Positions 1 through 5,614 of a stretch of DNA of 8,464 nucleotides are shown piece by piece. Where the stretch lies: NCBI GenBank assembly GCA_945863085.1, contig CAMBCD010000104.1:1-8464 (forward strand), in the 5' to 3' direction. The position numbers were made by a program, and so were the translations under genes. Numbering within the stretch: the stretch's first letter is position 1; each line of letters begins with the position of its first letter. Under the pieces are notes generated by a model, which was not told the origin of the DNA, did no database searches, and worked only from the letters and a program-made list of their open reading frames with translations. Source of the DNA: Bordetella parapertussis. Its GTDB lineage: Bacteria > Pseudomonadota > Gammaproteobacteria > Burkholderiales > SG8-41.

Positions 1-23
1 CCCGCCGGCCGGCAGCCGGCGGG
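1..23 (-). terminator. GC-rich hairpin downstream of the pirin gene
   Basis: Positions 1-9 and 15-23 form a perfect 9-bp inverted repeat around a 5-nt loop. It lies 16 bases beyond the pirin stop codon, where an intrinsic terminator for that minus-strand gene would sit. The U-tract would fall outside the window, so terminator function cannot be confirmed. A run of nine C residues (26-34, plus strand) separates hairpin and gene. Confidence 0.5.
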
Positions 24-39
24 TTCCCCCCCCCAGGCA

Positions 40-900
40 TCATGCCGTCAGGCGCCCCGCCTGATAATCCGAGATCGCCCGTTCGATTTCCTCGCGCGTG
101 TTCATCACGAACGGCCCGTACTGCACCACGGGTTCACGCAAGGGTTTGCCGGCAAGCAGGATGAATCGCGCCCCCTCATCCGCAGCGGTGATGGCAACAC
201 CATCTCCCTCCGCGAGTAGCCCGGCACTGTGCCGCGGCAGCCTGCGTGCATCGCCGGCCGCGCCGACGACGACATCCCCTTCGTAGACATAGAGAAACGC
301 GTTATGCCCGGCGGGCAGCGCCTGCGTGAATGTCTCGCCCACTTGCAACGACACGTCAAAATACAGCGGCTCGGTGCTGAGACCCTGCATCGGTCCCGGC
401 GTCGAGCGGCCATTGATGGTTACAGTGCCGGCGATCACTTTCACGCTGCCGCCTCCCGGCAGCGCGACCACCGGGATCGACGCCGCAGGAATGTCGCGAT
501 AACCGGCCGGCTTCATTTTTTCTTTCGCCGGCAGGTTGAGCCACAACTGGAAGCCGCGCATGCGGCCCTGCAACTGCTGCGGCATTTCGGAATGGATGAT
601 GCCACGCCCCGCGGTCATCCACTGCACATCACCGCTTTTCAGGTCGCCGCGGTTGCCCAAATGATCTTCATGCAGCATGTGGCCATCGAGCATGTAGGTC
701 ACGGTCTCAAAGCCGCGATGCGGGTGATTCGGAAATCCGGCGAGATAGTCGTCGGCGTTTTCCGAGGAAAATTCGTCAAGCATCAGGAACGGATCCAGCC
801 GCGCCTGCTGCGACTGGCCGAGGCTGCGGCGCAGTTTCACGCCGGCACCGTCGGAAGTCGGCATTGCCGGAATTACCTGATGCAGCTTGCGCATGGCCAT
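40..900 (-). CDS. Pirin family protein (bicupin)
   Basis: This 286-residue protein has the normal length and the two-cupin layout of bacterial pirins. The N-terminal cupin carries the metal-binding set: H59 and H61 in F-P-N-H-P-H-R-G-F-E-T, then H103 and E105 in G-R-G-I-I-H-S-E-M-P. These match the Fe ligands H56, H58, H101 and E103 of human pirin. The C-terminus (Q-Y-G-P-F-V-M-N-T, then an E/R-rich helix, about residues 260-284) is the typical Pirin_C ending. It is probably a cytoplasmic iron-binding protein; some homologues have quercetin dioxygenase activity and others act as redox-linked regulators, and the sequence does not say which applies here. ATGs at 900 and 894 are both possible starts and neither has a strong Shine-Dalgarno. 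The gene appears monocistronic, since a terminator separates it from the gene at 1015. Confidence 0.95.
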   Translation of the reverse strand: MAMRKLHQVIPAMPTSDGAGVKLRRSLGQSQQARLDPFLMLDEFSSENADDYLAGFPNHPHRGFETVTYMLDGHMLHEDHLGNRGDLKSGDVQWMTAGRGIIHSEMPQQLQGRMRGFQLWLNLPAKEKMKPAGYRDIPAASIPVVALPGGGSVKVIAGTVTINGRSTPGPMQGLSTEPLYFDVSLQVGETFTQALPAGHNAFLYVYEGDVVVGAAGDARRLPRHSAGLLAEGDGVAITAADEGARFILLAGKPLREPVVQYGPFVMNTREEIERAISDYQAGRLTA

Positions 901-960
901 GGCAATTACCCCGTGAAGATTGGGGAATTATTACATTGGATGGCGATGAATTCACGGGTC

Positions 961-993
961 ACAATAAAAACGCGGGCCGCATTGCGGCCCGCG
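961..993 (-). terminator. Rho-independent terminator of the CigR-like gene
   Basis: Positions 971-980 and 984-993 form a 10-bp, almost all G/C stem with a 3-nt loop. On the minus strand the stem is followed directly by TTTTTATTGT (970 to 961). It lies 22 bases after the stop codon of the gene at 1015-1491. This is a textbook intrinsic terminator, and it separates that transcript from the pirin gene. Confidence 0.9.
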
Positions 994-1014
994 CTTGACT
1001 GGAACAACCGTGGT

Positions 1015-1491
1015 TTACATCCGCCCGAGGTCAGTAATCGCATCCACCACCATCGACGTACCGATGGCGATCAGCAGGATGTCCGAAGCGACCCGGACAT
1101 ACTTGTGCCCGGAAGGCGGCGGGCCCAGGCGCACCACCAGTTGCTGCGGCACGTCGTAATACACAACGTCGCGTGGCAGCGGCCGGCCCTTGTTCCATTT
1201 TTTGGCCTGTCCCGGCGGCATGCAGCCGTTGTTTTTCTTGGCGAGGCCCGGCGGGCAATTGCCGCCGCGGAATTCCTGCGTGTAATAGTCGCGGACCACC
1301 ACATGCTGGCGATCACCGAAATGGCTGTCGCCACGCTGCGAATGCCGCACTTGGTCGCGATTTTCCTTGTTCTTGCCTTTACCCTTGCCCGCCGATTCGG
1401 GCTTGTCGGCAAACGCCGGCGCCGCACCCAGGGTTCCTGCGATGACCAGCGCCATGAACCGGTTGATCGACATGGATTTATTGATTTTCAT
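1015..1491 (-). CDS. Small secreted CigR/RcnB-like protein
   Basis: From the start used here the protein has 158 residues. A signal peptide covers about residues 1-28, with a basic N-end, a hydrophobic core at 12-27 and likely cleavage after A-F-A. A Lys/Gly/Asn-rich, probably disordered segment follows (30-60). Next comes a near-repeat, C-P-P-G-L-A-K-K (79-86) and C-M-P-P-G-Q-A-K-K (90-98), then a C-terminal module with Y-V-R-V-x-x-D-I-L-L-I-A-I-G-T and V-V-D-A-I (131-152). The last part resembles the RcnB/CigR family; RcnB is a periplasmic protein of Ni/Co homeostasis and CigR a Salmonella SPI-3 protein. The product should be periplasmic or envelope-associated, and its actual role is unknown. 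The ATG at 1491 was chosen over the in-frame ATG at 1515 because AGGAG lies 5 nt upstream of 1491. An intrinsic terminator follows. Confidence 0.85.
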   Translation of the reverse strand: MKINKSMSINRFMALVIAGTLGAAPAFADKPESAGKGKGKNKENRDQVRHSQRGDSHFGDRQHVVVRDYYTQEFRGGNCPPGLAKKNNGCMPPGQAKKWNKGRPLPRDVVYYDVPQQLVVRLGPPPSGHKYVRVASDILLIAIGTSMVVDAITDLGRM

Positions 1492-1496
1492 AACCA

Positions 1497-1501
1497 CTCC
1501 T
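1497..1501 (-). promoter_or_regulatory. Shine-Dalgarno deciding the CigR-like start
   Basis: On the minus strand AGGAG ends 5 nt before the ATG at 1491. If translation began at the upstream ATG (1515), this motif would be inside the coding region. The 158-residue form with a compact signal peptide is therefore preferred. Confidence 0.75.
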
Positions 1502-1667
1502 TTTCTGTTGATCAATGCGCAGCCCCGTTACCGCAGGCTGCAGCAAAACCTGCAATTTGAATCGTAACCCGGGAAAACAGTTCAGGACTGTGTGCCAGCG
1601 TACGCAGACCGGCTCATAACGCGCGAAAACGTGATAACTGTCAAATCCGGCATGTAACAGGATGTAA

Positions 1668-1687
1668 GCGGGCCCTTTTCAGCCCGC
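1668..1687 (-). terminator. Weak hairpin after the enoyl-CoA hydratase-like gene
   Basis: Positions 1668-1673 and 1682-1687 pair as a 6-bp G/C stem with an 8-nt loop, about 60 bases beyond the stop codon at 1748. The minus-strand sequence after it (TTACATCCTG) has only a poor U-tract. It may be a weak or Rho-assisted transcription end. The remainder of 1492-1747 shows no gene or RNA that I recognise and presumably includes the promoter of the CigR-like gene. Confidence 0.3.
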
Positions 1688-1747
1688 CCAGGCCGCTGCC
1701 ACCGGCGAACCCGCGGCACATGGCCCTGCTGCCCCCCGGGGGCCGCA

Positions 1748-2536
1748 TCAGCGCCCCTTGAACACCGGTTTGCGCTTTTCCATGAACGCGCGACGCCCTT
1801 CGATGAAATCCTCGCTGGCACCGCAGTCATTCACCAGTTGTTCGCACAACGCGACATTGCGCCTGGCGGGGTCTTTCATGAGTTCATCAACCACGCGTTT
1901 TGCGGTCAGGATCGACAGCGGCGCATTGTCCGCCATGCCGTTTGCCATTTCGCGTACGGCGGCATCCAGCGCCTGCGCCGGAAACACCTGGTTGACGATG
2001 CCCATGCGCAGCGCCTCGTCGGCCTTGTAGCGGCGCGCGGTGTAGATAAATTCCTTGGCCGCGGACGGCCCGACCAGTTCGACCAGCCGGCCCAGGCCTT
2101 CGATGCCGTAACCGATGCCGAGTCGCGCCGCCGGTATGCCGAACTGGGCATCATCGGAGCAGACGCGCATGTCGCAGCTCAGCGCCAGCGACATGCCGCC
2201 GCCGATGCAAAACCCCCGGATCTTGGCGATGGTCGGCTTGCCGATCTCACGCAGGATTTTCCTCATGCCCGAGGATGTTTTGGTATATTTTTCCTGTGCC
2301 GTGGCGTTCGCGCGTTCGTCCTCGAACTTGGAAATATCGGCGCCGGACACAAACGACTTGTCGCCTGCTCCGGTCAGCACGATGACCCTGACGCTGTCGT
2401 CGTTGGCAAATTCCGTAAGCACTTCACCGGCCCGCTGCCACATTTCCAGCGACACCGCGTTGCGGCGCGCGGGATTGTTGAAAATCAGGAAACCGATCGG
2501 GCCTTCCCTGTTGACCAGAATTTTGTCCGTTGCCAT
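1748..2536 (-). CDS. Enoyl-CoA hydratase/isomerase (crotonase) family protein lacking the hydratase glutamates
   Basis: This 262-residue protein has the usual length of the crotonase fold. The CoA/oxyanion-hole segments are intact: S-G-A-D-I-S-K-F (64-71) and G-G-G-M-S-L-A-L-S-C-D (112-122). The C-terminal ending G-R-R-A-F-M-E-K-R-K-P-x-F (247-259) is typical. The two catalytic glutamates of rat mitochondrial hydratase are replaced: the Glu144 position (after G-G-G-x) is S116, and the Glu164 position (after Q-F-G-x-P) is A136. A classical hydratase reaction is therefore unlikely; the fold also supports isomerase, hydrolase, decarboxylase and lyase chemistry. It probably acts on a cytoplasmic acyl-CoA. 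The ATG at 2536, preceded by a modest AGGGA, gives the canonical N-terminus; an in-frame ATG at 2629 would add 31 unrelated residues. The dehydrogenase gene lies 114 bases upstream on the same strand, so co-transcription is possible. Confidence 0.9.
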   Translation of the reverse strand: MATDKILVNREGPIGFLIFNNPARRNAVSLEMWQRAGEVLTEFANDDSVRVIVLTGAGDKSFVSGADISKFEDERANATAQEKYTKTSSGMRKILREIGKPTIAKIRGFCIGGGMSLALSCDMRVCSDDAQFGIPAARLGIGYGIEGLGRLVELVGPSAAKEFIYTARRYKADEALRMGIVNQVFPAQALDAAVREMANGMADNAPLSILTAKRVVDELMKDPARRNVALCEQLVNDCGASEDFIEGRRAFMEKRKPVFKGR

Positions 2537-2564
2537 ATACGTTTCCCTGATGAGTGAATCTAAT

Positions 2565-2587
2565 CCTGATATCCAAGCCTGATATCC
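2565..2587. repeat. 10-bp direct repeat upstream of the crotonase-family gene
   Basis: CCTGATATCC occurs at 2565-2574 and again at 2578-2587, a 13-bp period, with the palindromic core GATATC in each copy. It lies 29-51 bases upstream of the ATG at 2536, in the 5' region of that gene. It could be an operator or a chance repeat. Confidence 0.4.
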
Positions 2588-2650
2588 GGGACTGATAGTT
2601 GAACATGGCAGCCGCCCCTGCGCCACCAAGCGACCACAATGCGTTCTGCG

Positions 2651-3631
2651 CTAAGCAGCCCTGAACACTTCCGGATTCAGGAAATTGCGCGGGTCATACA
2701 CCTCTCCGCGCAGGTAACTGACGATGTTGCTGGCGGCGATCGTGCCCATGCGTACCATCGCATCGGTGGTCGCCGCGGCGATGTGCGGCGTCACCAGCAC
2801 GTTGGGCAGCGCGAACAGCGGGTTCGCCGCATCGGGTGGTTCCGTCGCAAACGTATCCAGTCCGGCGCCTGCAAGTTTGCCGCTTTTTAATGCCTCCACC
2901 AGCGCCGGCTCGTCAATCACCGGCCCACGCGCGGTGTTGACCAGCAAGGCCCCCGGTTTCATGCACGCGAACTGCGCGGCACCGATCATGCCGCGGGTTT
3001 TGGCGGTCAGCGGGCAATGCAGGCTGAGAATATCGACGTGCTCCAGCAGACGGTTGAGATCCGGCTCAAGGGTCATGCCCACAGGCGGCGTGATGCCGGA
3101 TCGCGTGTGAATCATCACCTGCGCGCCGCAAGCCTGCGCGAGCCGTGCGGTACGTTCGCCGATCTGCCCGTAGCCGAGAATGCCGACGGTGAGGGTGTGA
3201 AATTCGCGGGTAAAGTGTTTCAGGTCGCGCCATGCACCCCGGCGCGTTTCGCGGTCAAACCGCGGCATTTCGCGGGCGAGACAGAGCATCATCGTCAGCG
3301 CATGTTCGGCCACCGCATCGGCATTGGCGCCCCCGGCCACCATCACCGCGATGCCGTGTTTTGTGGCTCCCGCCAGATCCACGGAATCGACGCCGGCACC
3401 GTGCTTGGCGACAATTTTCAGGCCGCGTGCCGCGGCGAACACCCGCTCCGTCAGTGGTGGCGAGCCGCGCAGCAGCACAGCCGCCACCGCGCCCCCGGAC
3501 AACGCCGCCACCAGCGCATCTTCATCGACCGCGCCCGGCATGAATTCAATATCAGCGCCGCCTTCCCGCAGCAGTTGCTGCGCCAGATCGGAGACGGTCC
3601 CCGCAGTTACCAACACGACCGGTTTGTTCAA
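2651..3631 (-). CDS. D-2-hydroxyacid dehydrogenase (phosphoglycerate dehydrogenase-like)
   Basis: This 326-residue NAD(P)-dependent oxidoreductase should interconvert a D-2-hydroxyacid and a 2-oxoacid in the cytoplasm. The dinucleotide-binding motif G-Y-G-Q-I-G is at 153-158. The catalytic set is complete: R235 in N-T-A-R-G-P, E264 in D-T-F-A-T-E-P-P, and H283 in T-P-H-I-A. The usual Asp at the end of the second Rossmann strand is absent; the segment reads I-H-T-R-S-G, and the Arg may favour NADP, which is my inference. It has no ACT domain, so it is not the long serine-pathway SerA. The start is a TTG at 3631 with GGGAG 6 nt upstream; the first internal ATG is codon 31 and would remove the first strand of the fold. 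It diverges from a Bug solute-binding protein gene, so its substrate may be an imported carboxylate. Confidence 0.92.
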   Translation of the reverse strand: MNKPVVLVTAGTVSDLAQQLLREGGADIEFMPGAVDEDALVAALSGGAVAAVLLRGSPPLTERVFAAARGLKIVAKHGAGVDSVDLAGATKHGIAVMVAGGANADAVAEHALTMMLCLAREMPRFDRETRRGAWRDLKHFTREFHTLTVGILGYGQIGERTARLAQACGAQVMIHTRSGITPPVGMTLEPDLNRLLEHVDILSLHCPLTAKTRGMIGAAQFACMKPGALLVNTARGPVIDEPALVEALKSGKLAGAGLDTFATEPPDAANPLFALPNVLVTPHIAAATTDAMVRMGTIAASNIVSYLRGEVYDPRNFLNPEVFRAA

Positions 3632-3637
3632 AGCCCG

Positions 3638-3642
3638 CTCCC
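3638..3642 (-). promoter_or_regulatory. Shine-Dalgarno supporting a TTG start
   Basis: GGGAG on the minus strand lies 6 nt before the TTG at 3631, in the context A-A-G-G-G-A-G. It is the reason for choosing a TTG start for the dehydrogenase. The surrounding 205-base divergent region (3632-3836) must hold promoters for genes on both strands, but I see no convincing -35/-10 pair. Confidence 0.65.
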
Positions 3643-3836
3643 TTTCCCCGCATAGTGAACCTGTTTTGGAGGGCGCAGATTACCCGATTCCGGTACAACA
3701 CGGCTTGCCCAAAAACTTATTCCCTGCATTGCCGCCAGTACTACTAAAATGAACCCGTCGGCAGCTATCCAAACGAGGCGCAACCAAAATATCCGCGCCC
3801 CCGGCATCCATGTCCTAAAACATCGGAGGAGAAATC

Positions 3837-4814
3837 ATGCATCGCCGTTTTTCTGCAATCAACATTTCCGCAATACTCGGCCTGCTTGCACTCGCGCTGG
3901 CCGGCCAGGCAATGGCTCAGCAATATCCCACCCGGCCGATCCGGCTGATCGTACCTTTCCCCGCCGGCGGCAATGTCGACGTGTTTTCGCGCATGCTGTT
4001 CCGCCAGGTCGAGACTGAAATCGGCACCAACTTCGTCATCGACAACCGCGGCGGCGCCAACAGCATCATCGGCTCCGACGTGCTCAAAAACGCCACACCC
4101 GACGGCTATACCGTCATGAACACCTCGTTCGGCTTCGCGGTAAATCCGGCCATCGTCAAAAAAATGCCGTTTGACGTGCTCCGCGACTTTACACCGATCA
4201 CCAATGTCGCCACCGGCCTCGGTTACCTGCTCGTGGTCAATCCGAAAGTGCCGGTCAAAAACGTCGCCGAGATGATCGCCCTCGCCAAAAAAGAACAAGT
4301 GCGCTACAGCACCGCGGGAGTCGGCAACGGCCAGCATCTGGCCGGCGCACTGCTCGCAAGCATGACCAAGACCAATATGCTGCACGTACCGTACAAGGGC
4401 GGCGGGCCGGCTGTCGCCGCCTGCATCAGCGGCGAAGTGCAGGTACATTTCCCAGCGGGTTCGGTCGGCGTGCCGCATCACAAGGCCGGTCGTGTGCGAG
4501 CCATTGCCTTTACCGGCGCCAAACGCCTGTCTTCGCTGCCGGATATTCCGACCGTCGGCGAAACCGTGAACGGTTATGTCTCCGACGCCGGCTGGCACGG
4601 CATGTTCGGTCCGGCCAAAATGCCGGCACCGATCACGAAAAAACTGCAGCAAGCCGTCCACAAGGCGCTGCAGGATCCGAAGGTCCGGGCCAACTTTGTT
4701 GACAACGGTTACGAGCCCAACGGCGACCCGCCGGAAGTCTGGGCCAAACTGTTCCGCGCCGACGTCAAACGGTTCGCCGAAATCGCCAAGGCTGCGGGCA
4801 TCGAGCCACAATAA
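3837..4814 (+). CDS. Tripartite tricarboxylate transporter substrate-binding protein (Bug/TctC family)
   Basis: This 325-residue periplasmic solute-binding protein has the usual Bug length. The signal peptide spans about residues 1-27, with likely cleavage after A-M-A. The mature protein opens with the family signature Y-P-T-R-P-I-R-L-I-V-P-F-P-A-G-G (30-45), followed by the P-D-G-Y-T block (88-92). Further family blocks are V-P-Y-K-G-G-G-P-A and L-P-D-I-P-T-V-G-E. Bug proteins bind carboxylates, amides or other small acids and deliver them to TctA/TctB-type membrane components; no TctA or TctB gene is in the window. The start is clear: GGAGGA is at 3825-3830, 6 nt before the ATG. The gene diverges from the 2-hydroxyacid dehydrogenase, which hints at a shared organic-acid substrate. 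The ligand cannot be predicted from sequence. Confidence 0.95.
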   Translation: MHRRFSAINISAILGLLALALAGQAMAQQYPTRPIRLIVPFPAGGNVDVFSRMLFRQVETEIGTNFVIDNRGGANSIIGSDVLKNATPDGYTVMNTSFGFAVNPAIVKKMPFDVLRDFTPITNVATGLGYLLVVNPKVPVKNVAEMIALAKKEQVRYSTAGVGNGQHLAGALLASMTKTNMLHVPYKGGGPAVAACISGEVQVHFPAGSVGVPHHKAGRVRAIAFTGAKRLSSLPDIPTVGETVNGYVSDAGWHGMFGPAKMPAPITKKLQQAVHKALQDPKVRANFVDNGYEPNGDPPEVWAKLFRADVKRFAEIAKAAGIEPQ

Positions 4815-4823
4815 TGTCTGTGA

Positions 4824-4853
4824 CAGCGGCAGGTCACCAGTGATCTGCCGCTG
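4824..4853 (+). terminator. Long hairpin after the first Bug gene
   Basis: Positions 4824-4836 pair with 4841-4853 (13 bp including one G-U) around a CCAG loop, starting 10 bases after the stop codon. No U-tract follows on the plus strand, so it may be a processing or Rho-assisted 3' end rather than a classic intrinsic terminator. The remainder of 4854-5038 contains no gene I can support and presumably includes the promoter of the selenoprotein pair. Confidence 0.5.
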
Positions 4854-5038
4854 CACCTCGATGTAGGCGCACCCGGGACACGCGACCGCACAAAAGCGCC
4901 GAAGCGCTGGAATAAATCCCGCCCGTTGCTGTTTCCCCCGCGGACGGCACATAGCCGCCTGCGGCGGGAACATCGCGCTAGAATGTTTGCAGTGCCGCTT
5001 CTGCCATCCGTTCCTGCCAACAAGCCCCGGGAGATTTC

Positions 5039-5590
5039 ATGCGCCTGACTGCGATACGTTTCACGTCCTGCCTTACATCCCGTTTTACGTCCCTCATCGC
5101 CGCATCCGCACTTATGCTTGGTGTTGCAACACAGCCGGCCGGTGCCGACACCCTCGCACCACTGGCGCAGCCGACCCCGATGCCGGCCTTCAAGCTTCCC
5201 GCCCTCATAGGCAGCGGCAGCGATGCCGACCTGCGCAACAAGGTCACCATCATCCGTTTCTGGGCCTCCTGGTGAAGTAGCTGCGTCCGCGAAATACCCT
5301 CCGTGCAGAGGGCACATGACGAACTGAAAAAAGACGGCATCAACGTCATCACCATATCCATCGACGGCACCGGTGCTGCCGCCGTGCGACCGGTTTTTGC
5401 CAAGGGGGGCTATACCCTGCCCGCATTGCTCGACCAGAACATGGATGTGGCGCGCGGTTTCGGCGTACGCGGCGTACCGTCCACCGTGATCGTCGACAGC
5501 AAGGGCATGATCAACGCCCGTGGCCTCGGCCATGTCGATTACGACGGCGAAGTGCTGCGCAAATACGTGCGCAATCTCGCCAAAAAATGA
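5039..5590 (+). CDS. TlpA/thioredoxin-like selenoprotein with a U-x-x-C motif (TGA read through as Sec)
   Basis: Read through one in-frame TGA, this is a 183-residue exported thioredoxin-fold protein. A signal peptide covers about residues 1-36 (cleavage after P-A-G-A). The active-site region reads F-W-A-S-W-U79-S-S-C82-V-R-E-I-P, exactly a TlpA/thioredoxin F-W-A-x-W-C-x-x-C-x-x-E-x-P motif with the nucleophilic Cys replaced by the TGA-encoded residue. The cis-proline loop G-V-P-S-T follows (P147), and the frame stays open to a TGA at 5588-5590. C82 is the only cysteine in the mature protein. It is probably a periplasmic oxidoreductase that reduces disulfides or selenenyl-sulfides. CGGGAG precedes the ATG. 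The next gene, a seleno-peroxiredoxin, begins 24 nt after the stop and may be its partner. Without Sec insertion only a useless 78-residue fragment would form. A pseudogene is the alternative, but it is unlikely given the placement. Confidence 0.88.
5273..5275 (+). other. TGA selenocysteine codon (Sec79) of the TlpA-like protein
   Basis: This in-frame TGA occupies the first cysteine position of the C-x-x-C motif. Upstream codons encode F-W-A-S-W and downstream codons S-S-C-V-R-E-I-P, so homology continues on both sides with no frameshift. TGA also serves as the normal stop of this gene and of the next, which rules out a general reassignment of TGA to an amino acid. Confidence 0.87.
5284..5321 (+). 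promoter_or_regulatory. Candidate bacterial SECIS element of the TlpA-like gene
   Basis: Hand folding gives an upper stem CCCUC/GAGGG (5297-5301 with 5308-5312) capped by the loop CGUGCA. A lower stem CGUC/GACG (5284-5287 with 5318-5321) lies beyond an internal loop. The apical loop begins after 26 nt from the UGA and has G in its second position. Known bacterial SECIS elements have a short stem with an apical loop roughly 16-37 nt after UGA and a G near the loop start, so the fit is good. No folding energy was computed. Confidence 0.6.
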
Positions 5591-5614
5591 TTTCAACACC
5601 ACTGGAGGTGCCCC

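Noticed and set aside
229..1560. 443-codon plus-strand ORF antisense to the pirin and CigR-like genes
   Set aside because: It overlaps two well-supported genes and a terminator on the other strand, has low-complexity His/Arg-rich composition and no recognisable domain. This is typical of antisense frames in GC-rich DNA.
1492..1747. Possible tRNA-Sec or small RNA in the 256-base gap
   Set aside because: Apart from one weak 6-bp hairpin I found no cloverleaf pattern, TTCG-type T arm or CCA end, so there is no support for an RNA gene.
2537..2629. N-terminal extension of the crotonase-family protein from an ATG at 2629
   Set aside because: The extra 31 residues have no family similarity and would run through the direct repeat and the likely 5' region. 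The ATG at 2536 gives the standard N-terminus.
3765..4973. 402-codon minus-strand ORF antisense to the Bug gene
   Set aside because: The plus-strand Bug protein covers it with full family homology, a signal peptide and a strong ribosome binding site. The antisense frame has no domain logic.
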